A DNA stretch of 64,000 bases from Prostheceraeus crozeri (Eukaryota; Platyhelminthes; Polycladida; Euryleptidae), in NCBI GenBank assembly GCA_907163375.1, contig CAJQUW010001819.1, positions 62,001 to 126,000 on the forward strand, read 5' to 3'. The position numbers and the translations under genes were made by a program. The number at the start of each line of letters is the position of its first letter. Position 1 is the first letter of the stretch. The notes under the pieces are model-generated. The model was not told the origin of the DNA and made no database searches. It was given only the letters and a program-made list of their open reading frames with translations. This document shows positions 10,652 through 22,426 of the stretch, piece after piece.

Positions 10652-13600
10652 ACCCCCAGAGGCGTCTTACCACTTAAGCTCGGAGAGTTAAAATATCCTA
10701 TATCTCCTATAACTGCTGAGAAATCAATGGGAACATTTACCTCATTTTACCATATTTAAAATTCATCATTTAAAAGTCTAGGCACTCCGAAATGCACACA
10801 GAATCGCTTGACGACAGCAATTGATCTTAATATGATTCTCTCCTCATTTTTATGTGTCTATCAGGATAACTCATGAGAAGCGTTTTTCCTTGTTGAAATT
10901 CGAATAATGATTGATGGACAGACTTTGATCTATATCCTACTAATACAATGTGCGCCGAGACTATACTTTACCACAACGACATGCTTACTCGCATATTGCC
11001 TAAAGAAATAGTACTTGAAACTTCGTCTGCAGGTTTGATAGGCCATTGATTTGCTATATGACTTCGAACAATGAAGTAATAGTCATATGAAAATGGTACG
11101 CAGCTCAATTTACAACTCAGGAATGATAATAGCATGCAATCTTAGATAAATCAGATTTAAGAAGTATCATACCATGAACTAGTACCGTAAATACGTCAAT
11201 TTGGCGTCAATATAAAAACGTCAAGCTCATCTTTCAAATAACACCGAAAGGTTTTAATCTATCAAAGCAAGTTGCTGATGAGATGACCTTTTATTATTTC
11301 CCATTCAGTCAGAATTATAGATATAAAAATTACCGGGAAAATTGGAATATAATGTTGATTAGGTAAATGATACGGTATCTCATTTTGAATGAAAAACAAA
11401 CACGGATATATCGTGAAATTTACTCGACAAGAAATAATAAAGAAAAACAATACCACATGAAGTCTTTCACTGTTTTTCAATAAGGATTCAAACTCTAACT
11501 CGCACAGAGGCCAGCTCCGGCTCCTTGACGCGTATGCAGACAGCACGGTTTACTATGTCGATTTCCTCCACTTCCGGAAATTGATAGTTTCCATTTCATA
11601 TCCTTAGTCAGAATAAGGTGTTTAATATGGCTTGATTTACAAAAAAGACAGAGAAGCCAATGAAGACCCGAGCGTATTGGATTTCTTCTATTCTGAGCTC
11701 TCAGAAAAATTGAAATGCATTATACTTTTGTTAATAGACGCTCGAGCTGATAGTTGAGCTCTCAGGGGTGGTCTCAGTATATAGAAGATACTGAGAAGTT
11801 TATATAATGTGCAAATAATTTATAATCAGCGTAAACACACCTTAAAAATTTCTAGCCGAGTCCGAGCTCGGCAGCGATTGTAGCTTGGTCAAAGTCTGAC
11901 AAATTTAATGGAGTCCTGGTTTTTTAACAAGAAATCTAAATACGTCTGACATAATTGTAAAGGACATATTTTTGCAAAACTATGATTAGTTATCAGTGAG
12001 AAATAGTCTCAGCTAAACTGTATGGCATCATACATGAAAATCACTTCCAGATCGTAAAAATTACACCATTTCATTTAAATTAGGCTTCATCCTTCATTAT
12101 CGACGACGATCAATAAGACGTGGAAATAAGCGTGAATTCATTTATTAGATTGGAAGTCACAAAAGTGGGGAATATGCACACAAAATCTTGTCAGCATATT
12201 TTAGTTGTGCGCCACGGAAGCGATTGGCTTTCTTATTGGATAATATATAATCGTAGCGCATGAGCATATGCAACAGTGCTTTCGTACATTTTGTTATTCT
12301 CGTTTTGTAGATCGGTTTCGCAGACAAAATCAGTCAGCTGTCACAGTTTACAGTGAGAAAAATGTAGGCAAATAGTAATGGATGAAAATCCATATTCAAG
12401 AGACAGTATTCGATTAGAAAAGATCGAGCGAAGGAAGTCGAGAGAAATAATGATGTTTTCAATTTCTTGTCCGGCCAGTTCAAGTGACTCCGGTTAGCCC
12501 CACGTCTCATTCTACGCATACTCTCCGTATAAGACAGATAGGGCTGGCAAGATTGGCGGCACACACTTGAGGAATGTGAATCACCTGTACCTTTTTAAAA
12601 TGATTTGATATACAACCTAAATCAAGATAGAAAACAAATTTGATATTCACCTATATAATGCGCATAAAATTATTATACATATATATGTTATAAATACCTC
12701 AAATACCTGTTCTCCAGAACAACCGCCGCACTCAAGACCGTTGATGAAATACATTATCGGTCGCTGCTGCTATAGAATCTGGGATGAAGCTGTGATCAGC
12801 GGTGTGTCAGAGTTTTCGATCGATGTAAAATTTTCCGCAAAGTTTTCTGCTTAGAACATAAAGGCAACATCGTTTCGAAGTCAAAATTTGTTTTAGATCT
12901 TTGTTTGGATTAAAAGCTATGAGACGTATAAGCTAACAACTTTTTATGCCGATCAAATGTGGAGAGACCGGTTTCTTTAAAGTTAGTTTGAAAATAGAGG
13001 CTGTGTTTTTCTAAGCGATTTCGTCGAAAGATTGCTGAAGGCATCGCAATAACTCGCCTATAGCTCTGAGGGACTGGTAACAGTTGAAAACTGCCAAGAA
13101 ACTGTGAAATCGATGTTCTGAGCGAAGTAGCCCATGTGACAGTATGATGTAAAAAAGACATTGTGACCTCCACCATTCCACGGATCAGCTGGTTGGATCA
13201 TTGTCACGAACCCTTGGGATTGGCTAAAGCATCCGTAAGGGGCTCATAAAAGTAAAAGTCTATTTATGAGTCTCCGCTCTTATTCTAAACAAAACTCTTC
13301 TTTACTAAATTCTTTGTTACTATATTTATATTCTGCGATATACGCAAAAATAGTGGTAATGCGGCTTGCCGCCATATTGATTTCATTGCCATTTTCGGAG
13401 CTACGTTATAAAGAAATTAGATCAAACATACATTAATCTACTTCTTGCAAATTGAGTCACGTTCTGTCAAAAATGAATTTGCATTTCTGATTGTGTGACA
13501 ACATTTGGTTTTATTCTAAGTAAAAGAAAACAAAACATTCTTTGAATGAAATGCGACAATATTCGCTCACATTTTGTGGCAAAGTAATGTTCAACAGTAT

Positions 13601-13765
13601 AACATCCATAAAATAATAATAAACAAGATAGCACGTAGGCATTTTGTTTTTTCATGCATATATCTCTATGTAAGAAATTCAGGACATTCCAGATATCCAA
13701 TTGATTGCATATGATCCAAAGCTATCCATCAATCATCTCCGCGCGTTAATAAAAAGACAAGCGAT
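10652..13765 (+). other. NCX intron 3, middle, nothing recognised
   Basis: About 3.1 kb of AT-rich sequence. ORFs of 60-95 codons on the minus strand (for example 11262-11546, 12334-12564, 12910-13176, 13467-13700) show no domain or family resemblance and look like chance. Confidence 0.6.
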
Positions 13766-13801
13766 TCTCAACCTTTCGGGAGCAATCCATCTTCAAAGAG
13801 A
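13766..13801 (-). ncRNA. Hammerhead-ribozyme-like hairpin of a PLE remnant
   Basis: On the minus strand: TCTC (stem I), TTTGAAGAT (core, close to CUGANGA), GGA-TTGC-TCC (stem II), C, GAAA, GGTT, GAGA (stem I partner). The same architecture appears in the PLEs at 7125, 17127 and 31988. No nuclease ORF was recognised beside it, so it is probably a pLTR remnant. Confidence 0.4.
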
Positions 13802-14702
13802 CAAGTGAAGTGACAGATCGACAGTTTTAAAGCAAACAGCTTTCAAGTTTTTAAACACGATGCACATCCTTGCATTAGAAATTGCTTTCAAAGACAGTTT
13901 TAAAGCCGGGAATTTGAACATGAGCATTCTAATATTATTAATAAGGCTGTAAAATTCTATTGCGGAAATGTATTATGAAACTGTGCTTTTAAAGATGTTT
14001 GAAATACGACACCATATTTCTAAACTCTGAGTGAATATCCAGCAATTGATGTGCAAGATATAGATAGACTTGTTGATATAGAAGCACCAAAATTATGTAG
14101 TATATAGTTGACATGGCTTTTTCACCCAAAAATTCATCGAAAATTCTTTAGACATCCTGTTCCTCGACATTCACATTTAGAAAATGACTTAAAGAAAAGA
14201 ATTGTGAATGAAGGAGCTTGAGCACGAGACCAAATGACTCATTATGACCGCAGAATTGAAATATAAAGAATTTATAAAGAATATGTTAGAAAATCAATAA
14301 AGATATTTATGCTCAACTACGTAGTGTCAACGCAAGTGAAAAACTGAATGCTCAACTCCTTAAATGGAATAATTATAGTTAAGAAAGAAGAGGAGTTATG
14401 CAGAAACATTTGGGGGAAAAGGTGAATTATTTTTCATATGAAAAACGTCTAACATCGATTGATGGCTTCACAGAGAACGATGAAATAAATTATTTTAGAA
14501 ACAAACTTCAGTGAAGTGTACAGAAAACTGCTTCTGCCTGCAAAAAAGCAAAATAACAATTTAGCACTAGCGCTTTCAATGGTGCTTCAGGTTCTTTATT
14601 AGCAAGTGATGCAAGTTTTCGGACAGAAACAGTCATACTTCACCCAATTAAGAAAGTATTATTCAAAAATGCTTCACCCAAAAAAATCTCCTCCTTACAA
14701 TA
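13802..14702 (+). other. AT-rich region upstream of PLE-3
   Basis: Directly before the PLE-3 ORF. Short open stretches interrupted by stops (for example around 14190-14300) could be remains of another element, but I recognise no motif. Confidence 0.4.
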
Positions 14703-14759
14703 GTGAGGAGAGTCTCTGATAGTGTCTTAAGGACTTTATTTGCGAAATTGGCCATTGAT

Positions 14760-17101
14760 ATGAGAAAAGTAGAGCTATCAAAGTTTGATAGACATGGGAC
14801 AAAATGGAGGAATTTTTCAACCGAACCATTTCCATGTTTGAGATCTCAATATGTGGTTGACCATCGTCTGAATTTCCCATTTCCATATTCTGATGAACAC
14901 CTGTGCCGTGAGGGAGTGCAAGAGAAGGGTAAGTTGCAACTTTCTCGTGACGCATCTTGTTGTAATCTCTATTATAATGAGACCGACATTTCTTTACCTG
15001 ATCCTTTGATTGATTTACTCAAGAAAGGTCCTAATTTCCGGGTTCCACCAAACTTAAACTCTGAGTTTATGAATGATGTTGAGCTTGCTCTTGATAAAAT
15101 GACTTATAGTCTTCGTTGGAATTATCAATGTAATGTTGAGTCTGACAATAGTTCTGCACCTGATAATAGTTTAAAAATACCATTCTATAAGAACGCTGTT
15201 AAACGTCCTAGCAGTATGTCAGAAGAAAAAGAATTAAATTTGCTCCTTTTTAAAGAAGAAATAAAGAAAGCTGTTAAATCGGAAATGCAGCATGTTAAAA
15301 ATAAACAGTCGTACTTTGAGATTAACAAAAGTATAAAAAGCAGTAAACATTTTCTGAAAACTAATGATCTTACTGTAGTGCCAACAGATAAAAGCAATCG
15401 ACTTTGTGTGACAAAAATTACTGATATCGTACGTCGAAATAATGATATGTTAAATGACAGCACGACACACAAGCCTCTGAATAAAAGTAAGAAATGCAGT
15501 TTGGAAAAGCAAGCTAACAAAATTGTAAATAACATACTAAAAGATAAAGCAAGCGATTCAAAACGTATGCTTGTTTCCGGATCACAGCTGTCTCAATTTT
15601 ATACTCTTATCAAAGAAAAACACAAAACAAAAGATGAAAATAATCAATATCCTCTACGGCCTATTGCCTCGGTTATCAATAACTCGACTAACAAGATTGA
15701 CTGGTTTTGCGGCAGAATACTAAACCAACTTGTCGGTTTGGTGCCTGCGCACCTCTCGAGTTTTTTAGAATTGATTAAAGAAATAAGCAGGCGAAAATTT
15801 GAATATTTGTGTAGTGATTCTGTGTTCATTTCCTTAGACGTTGTCAATTTGTATCCCAGCGTTCCTATTGACACTGCTTTGGAGATGATAGAGAATTTTT
15901 CAAAAAAGCACTGGAACGTTATTAACAACTTCAACATTAGTTTGGACGAATTTATGACCATGCTAAAATTTATTTCATATAATTATGAAATCACTTTTAA
16001 TGAGAAAATCTATTTACAAGTAAAAGGAGTCCCCATGGGATCGCACTATGCGCCTCCTTTCTCTATAATTTTTTTTAACCACATTGAAGAAAAGGCCATT
16101 TCTAAATTAAAATCAAACATCAATTTTTCTAAAATCATTTACAAAAGATACATTGATGATTGTATCATTGGGCCTATAAAGAGAAACGATAACATCTTCA
16201 ATGAGATACTTGAAGTCTTCAACTCTATTAACGACAATATTAAATTCACTCTCGAAGTTCCAAAAAATGGTGTTCTCAACTTTCTTGACTTGAGTATTTG
16301 GGTTGATAATTGCAAGGTAGTTCACCAAAAATATACAAAAGAGCTAGCCTCTGGTAACACTTTAAAAAAGACAGTTGGCTTCCTAATTCAGCAAAAACCA
16401 ATTTCCTAAATCAAAAATTCAAAGACCTTGAATTAAGGAACAGCAATCTTCTACCGAATGAGTACCAGAGCAATTCAATAAGTAAGTGCGAAGATAATTT
16501 ATTGCGTGACGGTTACTCTCAACAAGACATAAAAATGGCTCAGAAAAATCAAATAAAAAAGAAATACAAAAAAGACGAAAAATCCAATAAGTGTACTCTA
16601 AAACTTCCTTTTGTTAGTGATAGTCTTATAAGAAAAATAATCTACAGTATTCGCAAGTACAAATTAGATATCAATTTTGTTAGTACCGCAAATAAAAAGC
16701 TCCGTAATGTGTTCAGTCATAGACCGATCTACAAGCACAATAATTGTGACCTATGTGACAAATTGCCTTCTTATTATGTCTGTGATGTGACTTGTATAAT
16801 TTATCAATTCACTTGCAAATTTTGTGATGGCCAATATATCGGTAAAACTGCTCGTCCATTTCATTTAAGATATAACGAACACAAAAACAGTATTAAATAT
16901 AAAAACAATTCAAGCGCTTTAAGCGATAATAGAAATATTTGTAGCAATGTCAATAGCATTGACGATTTTAATGTAGAAATTTTAAAGCGTGTGCGTGATT
17001 CGGTTGAGGCAAGTTTGGTGGAAGCTCGTTTAATTAATTACCATCAACCTTTGATGAACAGGCGTCACGAGACTGTTGCAACGAGAATTAGAGTTTTGTA
17101 A
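14760..17101 (+). CDS. Penelope-like element PLE-3, RT and GIY-YIG endonuclease
   Basis: Nearly complete PLE polyprotein. The first ATG is at 14760; the frame is open from 14703. Reverse transcriptase: 'LTVVPTDKSNRLCV', 'YPLRPIASVINNS', motif A 'ISLDVVNLYPSVP', motif B 'GVPMGSHYAPPFS', motif C 'RYIDDCIIG', and 'LNFLDLSIWVDN'. The frame shifts by -1 at TTTAAAA (16361-16367) and continues 'DSWLPNSAKTNF' through a basic linker and 'CTLKLPFVSDSL' into the GIY-YIG domain: 'IIYQFTCKFC', 'QYIGKTARPFHLRYNEHK', 'VEASLVEARLINYHQP'. Stop at 17099-17101. Apart from the single frame change there is no lesion. Family knowledge: the nuclease primes RT at the target site. Confidence 0.85.
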
Positions 17102-17126
17102 ATCACTCTTTCATTATCTGTGCTAG

Positions 17127-17166
17127 TTCTGCCACGACTAAGCGTCTGGACGCGAAACATCGGCAC
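17127..17166 (+). ncRNA. Hammerhead-ribozyme-like hairpin downstream of PLE-3
   Basis: About 30 nt after the PLE-3 stop: TGCC (stem I, 17130-17133), ACGACTAA (degenerate core), GCGTC-TG-GACGC (perfect 5-bp stem II), GAAAC, ATC (a valid NUH cleavage triplet), GGCA (stem I partner). Core bases differ from CUGANGA, but stem II, GAAA and the cleavage triplet are present. Confidence 0.4.
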
Positions 17167-17884
17167 AATTATATTTTATTGAATTTTATATAGTCATACA
17201 TCGGCAGTAATTTTTACTCGGGAGAGGTTTTTTCTATTGCTATCATCGGCTTCACCCAATACTGTGACATTAAATGGATGTATATATCAAAGTAGGTACA
17301 TACGACGTAACAAACTTATGAATAGAAATAATGTCGATATTGATGGTGTCCTACAGTACAGTATTTTACACATGAAAACATCTTTTGAAGTTGCCGATGT
17401 TGTAAAATGATGTAGTCATGTTCAATTTTCCGAAACATTCCAGAAACATGGTTTGATCCTCTTTCAGCTTCAACCACTTCAAGATGAGCTTCTCCCTATT
17501 TGTCCTTGTATGTTCACGCTTGAGCTGATGCATGCAATCACTCCCTTTTAATCACGAAAATTAATAATTCAAGTTGATAAAACTTCAATTTCAAAACGAC
17601 ATTGTAAAATTGAGAGCATGCGCAAAGCAAAACGTATAAATTTTGCTAATGAAGCTTAATGAAGCTCTTGCTTGAGATCTAACTTCCGTTGAAATCGGAA
17701 GCGGTGTAATTACAATTATGTTTTGTCAATGTTTCTTTTCTCCTAAAGGCAACATAAAGTTCGATTGAGTGTTCTTACATATAAACATATCGCTTTTGCT
17801 TGCACTGATTCTGACACAAAACAAATGCTGTAATCTTATCGATTCATACTAACTTAAATTTTCACCGTATTTGAGAACATATAA
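17167..17884 (+). other. NCX intron 3, nothing recognised
   Basis: AT-rich sequence between PLE-3 and the SINE. No ORF, repeat or RNA gene recognised. Confidence 0.6.
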
Positions 17885-17889
17885 TATAT

Positions 17890-18077
17890 GAAGCTTTTAC
17901 GTCACTACTCCCCATACTTGGGGCTTGGACGGTGCTAACATAGTCAGACTTATGGAGCGTTGTGGTACTTTTAGTCCGGATGCCCTTCCTGCCGACTTCC
18001 AATGACACTTTCGGGACTCGACCTCTGGACCAAAAGATCGTCAGGCCAAGCACTGAACCACTGTGTCACGGAGACCA
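17890..18077 (-). repeat. tRNA-derived SINE
   Basis: Read on the minus strand from 18076: GGTCTCCGTGACACAGTGG (A-box-like) and, about 45 nt on, AGGTCGAGTCCCG (B-box) form a tRNA-like head. It is followed by GGCAGGAAGGGCATCCGG, a body motif seen in tRNA-derived SINEs of several invertebrates. The 3' end near 17890 is not sharply defined, and no TSD was identified. Retrotransposed non-coding element, transcribed by RNA polymerase III when active. Confidence 0.65.
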
Positions 18078-18688
18078 CGGAAAACATTGTAATATAAGAT
18101 TCAAATATTTGCTGTATAACTTTGAACAAGTAATCAACTCTTCAACATTGTTTTAATTGCTAGAATAAAGGCGGACAATATTAAAAGAGGTTCAATATAT
18201 AATCAACGTAGCGATTCCTTCATCGCACCTACTATTGTCTGAATTGAGAAACTTATTTGAAGCGAAGAAATCATGAAAGTTAAATTCTGAAAATCAGCGA
18301 TATATTTTGCTATAATGTAGGATATTTTAATGTTTTCTATATACCCACAAGTTGATAAGTTCCACTAAGGTGGAGGGAATCAATGCTTTGCCAAGATGGA
18401 AAATGATAAGTTGTTGTGGATTTATTACATACAGTGTAACAGATAATAACCAGATTTCTTCGGTCACTATTTGTCAAACGTGACCTATAGCAAATAATGA
18501 CCTCAAATTTATAATGAAGTTAATTTAAAATGATGGCTCTATCAAGGTTAAACAAGGTTATGTTTTTCATGTACATTTTCTTATACGACATACTTATTGT
18601 ATTTTCAGCGTATGTATGCGCTTTTGTGGTATCGATGCATTGATTGAAAAATACATGTTTTAATGCAAGATTTTTCTTGTATTTCCAG
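18078..18688 (+). other. NCX intron 3, end, nothing recognised
   Basis: AT-rich sequence leading to the acceptor of the exon at 18689. No repeat or ORF of interest. Confidence 0.6.
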
Positions 18689-18779
18689 AAAGATAAAAGT
18701 TTTGTCATCACACTAAAAAATCCAAGTTTAGGTGCTAAAATAGGTGAAAATGCTGGTGCCATTTGCTTCATTGGAGAAG
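18689..18779 (+). CDS. NCX exon, end of Calx-beta domain 2
   Basis: Acceptor TATTTCCAG ending at 18688, donor GTAAGG at 18780; phase 0 in, phase 1 out. It reads 'KDKSFVITLKNPSLGA' then 'GAICFIGE', comparable with 'KNKTFFLEIGEPRLV' in vertebrate CBD2. The exit phase fits either the 36-nt microexon at 19277 or direct joining to 25302 (both give an open frame), so this is a probable alternative-splice donor. Confidence 0.87.
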
Positions 18780-19276
18780 GTAAGGAATATTTGTTCACTT
18801 AGCAATAAAATGCACTATTTGATAAAAGGATAGAAACTGTCTGATCGTATCGAGATTTTATAAATGTCAGAGTAGTCATATGCGCTTGCTGTAGTTAAAC
18901 AGTCGACAATCGAGTTTGCATAATAGAGAATATTTTGCATAAGACATTTATATAAATTGTTGTATTAACCCATTTGAATGACTGTTATGCGCAGGTAGGA
19001 GTCAAGAATACTCGTGTGCAGTCATCAGGAATCCAAATTCAATTTTTAAAAATACTTTTTAGTTAGGCCGGTCATGCAATTGATTTTATTATTACTGAAA
19101 GAAATATTCTAGACATACTTGCATAATTATGTAATAATAAATTGTGATAGCTAGGCATACATGTGCAATGTGTGCGCATTCATGTTTTGTTCAATGACTG
19201 GCATCTGACTGACTCACATGTAATTAAGCCAGAAAAAATGAGCATGCTGACTAATTGGTACATTATCTCTAACTAG

Positions 19277-19312
19277 ATGTAAACAACGGTCGTTTAGATT
19301 CTGGAGCTGCTG
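19277..19312 (+). CDS. NCX candidate 36-nt cassette microexon
   Basis: A 36-nt segment with a pyrimidine/AACTAG acceptor and a strong GTAAGA donor at 19313. Its phase is 1 in and 1 out, so inclusion adds exactly 12 residues ('DVNNGRLDSGAA' before the next exon) without changing the frame. It sits where animal NCX genes carry their alternatively spliced cassette exons, at the C-terminal end of CBD2. Length, phase and splice signals support it; there is no transcript evidence here, and a 36-nt open segment could occur by chance. Confidence 0.5.
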
Positions 19313-21504
19313 GTAAGAACACAAATACTTCGCTCTTAAAATCGTAGAATTGTGAACAATGTAGGCTTTTTTGTCATAATTGCCCATATCGTGTGTGCTG
19401 CTATAGCTTTCTGTTGTTGAAGGTATGTTAATTTTCTAGTTTGTAAATTCGATGTGTTGCTTGGCTTTAACATTATTAATATGAATGCTTTTGTCGATAG
19501 CTAGTACCTGTTTCGATCGCATTGCTTACTGACCCTTACACATCAGTATGATGATCATTTAAGCATTAAACTCAACCTTCGATGCATCAGATGACCTGCA
19601 AAAATCATTAGTACATAGTTTACCTTTTTAAAGCTGTCATTTTTTATCCAAAATCATTACAGATCTAGATGAAATAATTTGGAAATGTGATTTTACACGT
19701 GTACTTAAACAGATAGAGATCAATGAATGTAAACGCATGTAGACAGCAAATAATTTTCCTTAACCGCATGATGCAATAATTGATGGAATACAGTACAAGG
19801 AATCACGAAGTCTGGCTGTTATGTTTGTACATGTACATGTACATAATCATAAAACAATTTGAACGGCCTCCACGCTGCAAAAATGATATTTACGTTATCA
19901 AGTAATTCATGATATAGTAAAGTCAAATTATCAAACGTTGAGAATTTCAAAATATCAAACGGTGATCGATGACTAAGCTTTGTAGAGTTACCGTGCTACC
20001 ATGGACAAGTAAGAACACAATCACTCTCAATCGTCTTGCTGTCATGCTTGTAAATGTTTATATACCAGTACATATCTACAGATTGTTTGTTGTTTTCAGT
20101 ATGTTAGTAATGCGAATGTGAGTGAGCAAAGTATACGTCAATGCAAATATTACATGCAAGCTAATACGCGATAAGTTCTAATACATCAACAGCAATTCTA
20201 GTTTCAAACGATTTATGATGATGTCTGTAAAGTATTGTACCTTATTTAATATTTAAGCATCATCCCTTATTTCACTGGATGCTGTTTTTCATGAATCCAC
20301 ATTGAATATTTCGTTGGTAAACAAATGGTAAATTTAAAGAAAAAAATTTCGCACTATGATATTTGAATAATACTCTTTCACATTTTCAAATAAATATTTG
20401 AGTTCTTCAACCGAGCTTTTTCTACAGAATTTTATTTTTGCTACTTTAGAAAGTACAACTAAATTCAAGGAACTTTAATTAACAAACAATTTTAAGTCGC
20501 ATTACGAGCTGCAGACTGCATTCACTCTTGTTCGATGCAACTTGGCCTGTTCATGCTTCAGACCAATTCATTGAATAATATTCTAGATAATGTAATGATA
20601 ACTGTCGGCATTAGAATATTCCAGTTATTATCGATGCAATTTCATGTACTTTGCTTATAGAAGGTGAATTTCAAATAATTATCAAAACTTGTGATTGAAA
20701 ATTTGATAAAAATTAAAGATTTAAATTTCGGTCTTGCGTTTGCCGAAATATCAGAATAAATCAATTTTGCGGGAGTTACTTAGTTGAAATTAGCCACTCC
20801 TGGCGGGCGCAAAATTCATGAGATTTAGGCACCAAAACAGAAAGATATAACGATGTCTGGGGGAAGTAAGCGTGCCTGCCTATATTATGCTTTTAATTTG
20901 GTTTTCAAAAGTTATGTTGAAGATATATATTTCTTTTGTGGTGGCGTTCATGTCTATAATCACACTCGGTATACGAGGTTTTGTTTTTGGTGAATATACG
21001 TATATTTCTAAACTCGATTTTTGATTCATTTTGATGCACAAAATGCACCAAATTTAAAGTAACATCACAGATAATAATAGAAATACCACGTGAGTTGCAC
21101 TGCTTTATTCATAGAGTAATGGTTTCATTCAAGTCATGCTAAGATTCACACGTCCATACTTATCCCATATTCAAGAATTTGAACGTCAAGACTAGACAGA
21201 GCTGAAAGATGTTTGCATAATTGTTGGCAATTTCGCGCTTGTGAAGTAGAGCTGCGAGTCCTTCTTCCGCAATGACTCTTTTGCTTGTGGCTAGATTCGA
21301 GCCTCTTGCATGTATATCGCTAGTGCATGTCACTATCCATTCAATCACGTGATCATCTCAAGTGAGGCTACCAGTATGCTATGTCATGTACTGTACAATC
21401 AATCTTCGTATTAAATATTTGTAGTCAAGCTTCATGCCTTGTATATGTGGCTGCTGTACCAGTAATGTACAGATTTAAAAAAATCTTAGAAACTTCTATA
21501 GGTA
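19313..21504 (+). other. NCX intron 4 before the pogo element, nothing recognised
   Basis: AT-rich intron sequence with small (GTACAT)n runs at about 19826-19845. At 21240-21350, reading minus, there is an AGGCTCGAATC stretch that resembles a Pol III B-box, perhaps an old SINE, but too weak to call. Confidence 0.5.
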
Positions 21505-21875
21505 TGAGGGAAGGAAGGGTATAATGACATAGGGGGGTTTGACGACATACCATCAAGATCTTGATGATAAACAGCAGACATGAATTCAGCGATAGTAGCA
21601 TTCTGATTGGTTTATCTGACAATGCTTTCATGACAACTTTCGATCACGTGACCGTTTCCTTTCTTATCAAACCGTGAGACGATTCATTTTTTGCTGTGTC
21701 CTTGTAAGCTGCGGCAATCTTCGGAGGCGTTATTTCACCAGCAGCTGTATCGAGGTGAGTGAATCCAAACATGTTTTGAAAGGTCATTTAAATACCAATT
21801 CTAATGTAGGAATTGATTTTGTTCCTACACTATTCTGTTAGCTGCTTTTGGCAATGAACTTGTAATATATGAATA

Positions 21876-21911
21876 GGGGTAAAATGACATAGTGCTATGT
21901 CATTTTACCCC
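21876..21911. repeat. Perfect 17-bp palindrome, subterminal transposase-site candidate
   Basis: GGGGTAAAATGACATAG, 2-bp spacer, then its exact reverse complement. Further copies of the same motif lie at about 21518 (left terminus), 21918, 24604 and 24798. Repeated subterminal motifs are commonly bound by the transposase's HTH domain. Confidence 0.8.
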
Positions 21912-22426
21912 CAGCATATGTCATCATACCCCAAAATAATTTAAGCATCTAACAACGTACCATTTGACTGTGGTTGATGGCCTACTATAGAAACTATGTG
22001 AATAGGAGCCCGTGTGGGATAGCTTAGCATACTTGTTATGACATTAGCATATAATAGGTTCGGCTATAACCGTAAGAACTGTCGATTCTTGAGTCTATTT
22101 TAATAACTTTGATTATAACACGTTAACTTAGTCAACAATTCAAACTATCAATCTTTGCTTAATTTAGATATAGCAATATACATGTAGCCTATATTTGCAA
22201 TTATTCAAAATAGAACTCTTGCAATAACCTAGGCCTTCAGCAATTTTTTCTCTAACCTTGTTCATCATAGGGGCGATAATAGTTGAAAAGATTTCAAAAT
22301 GTTTTGTAATGTCTCTAATGCATATGTGTCTCTAGTTCAGAGTGCAGACTGCAGACTTTCATCACAAATTTCAGGCTTATTCAAATATAAGATTAGGCCT
22401 TTTGCACGTATTTTTGCATCTTGTAG

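Noticed and set aside
21710-21755. Possible NCX exon (AG before 21710, open GGVISPAAVS-like frame, GTGAGT donor)
   Set aside because: Every available acceptor gives a length that is 1 modulo 3, so it cannot join phase 1 to phase 1 between the flanking exons without breaking the frame. No NCX similarity.
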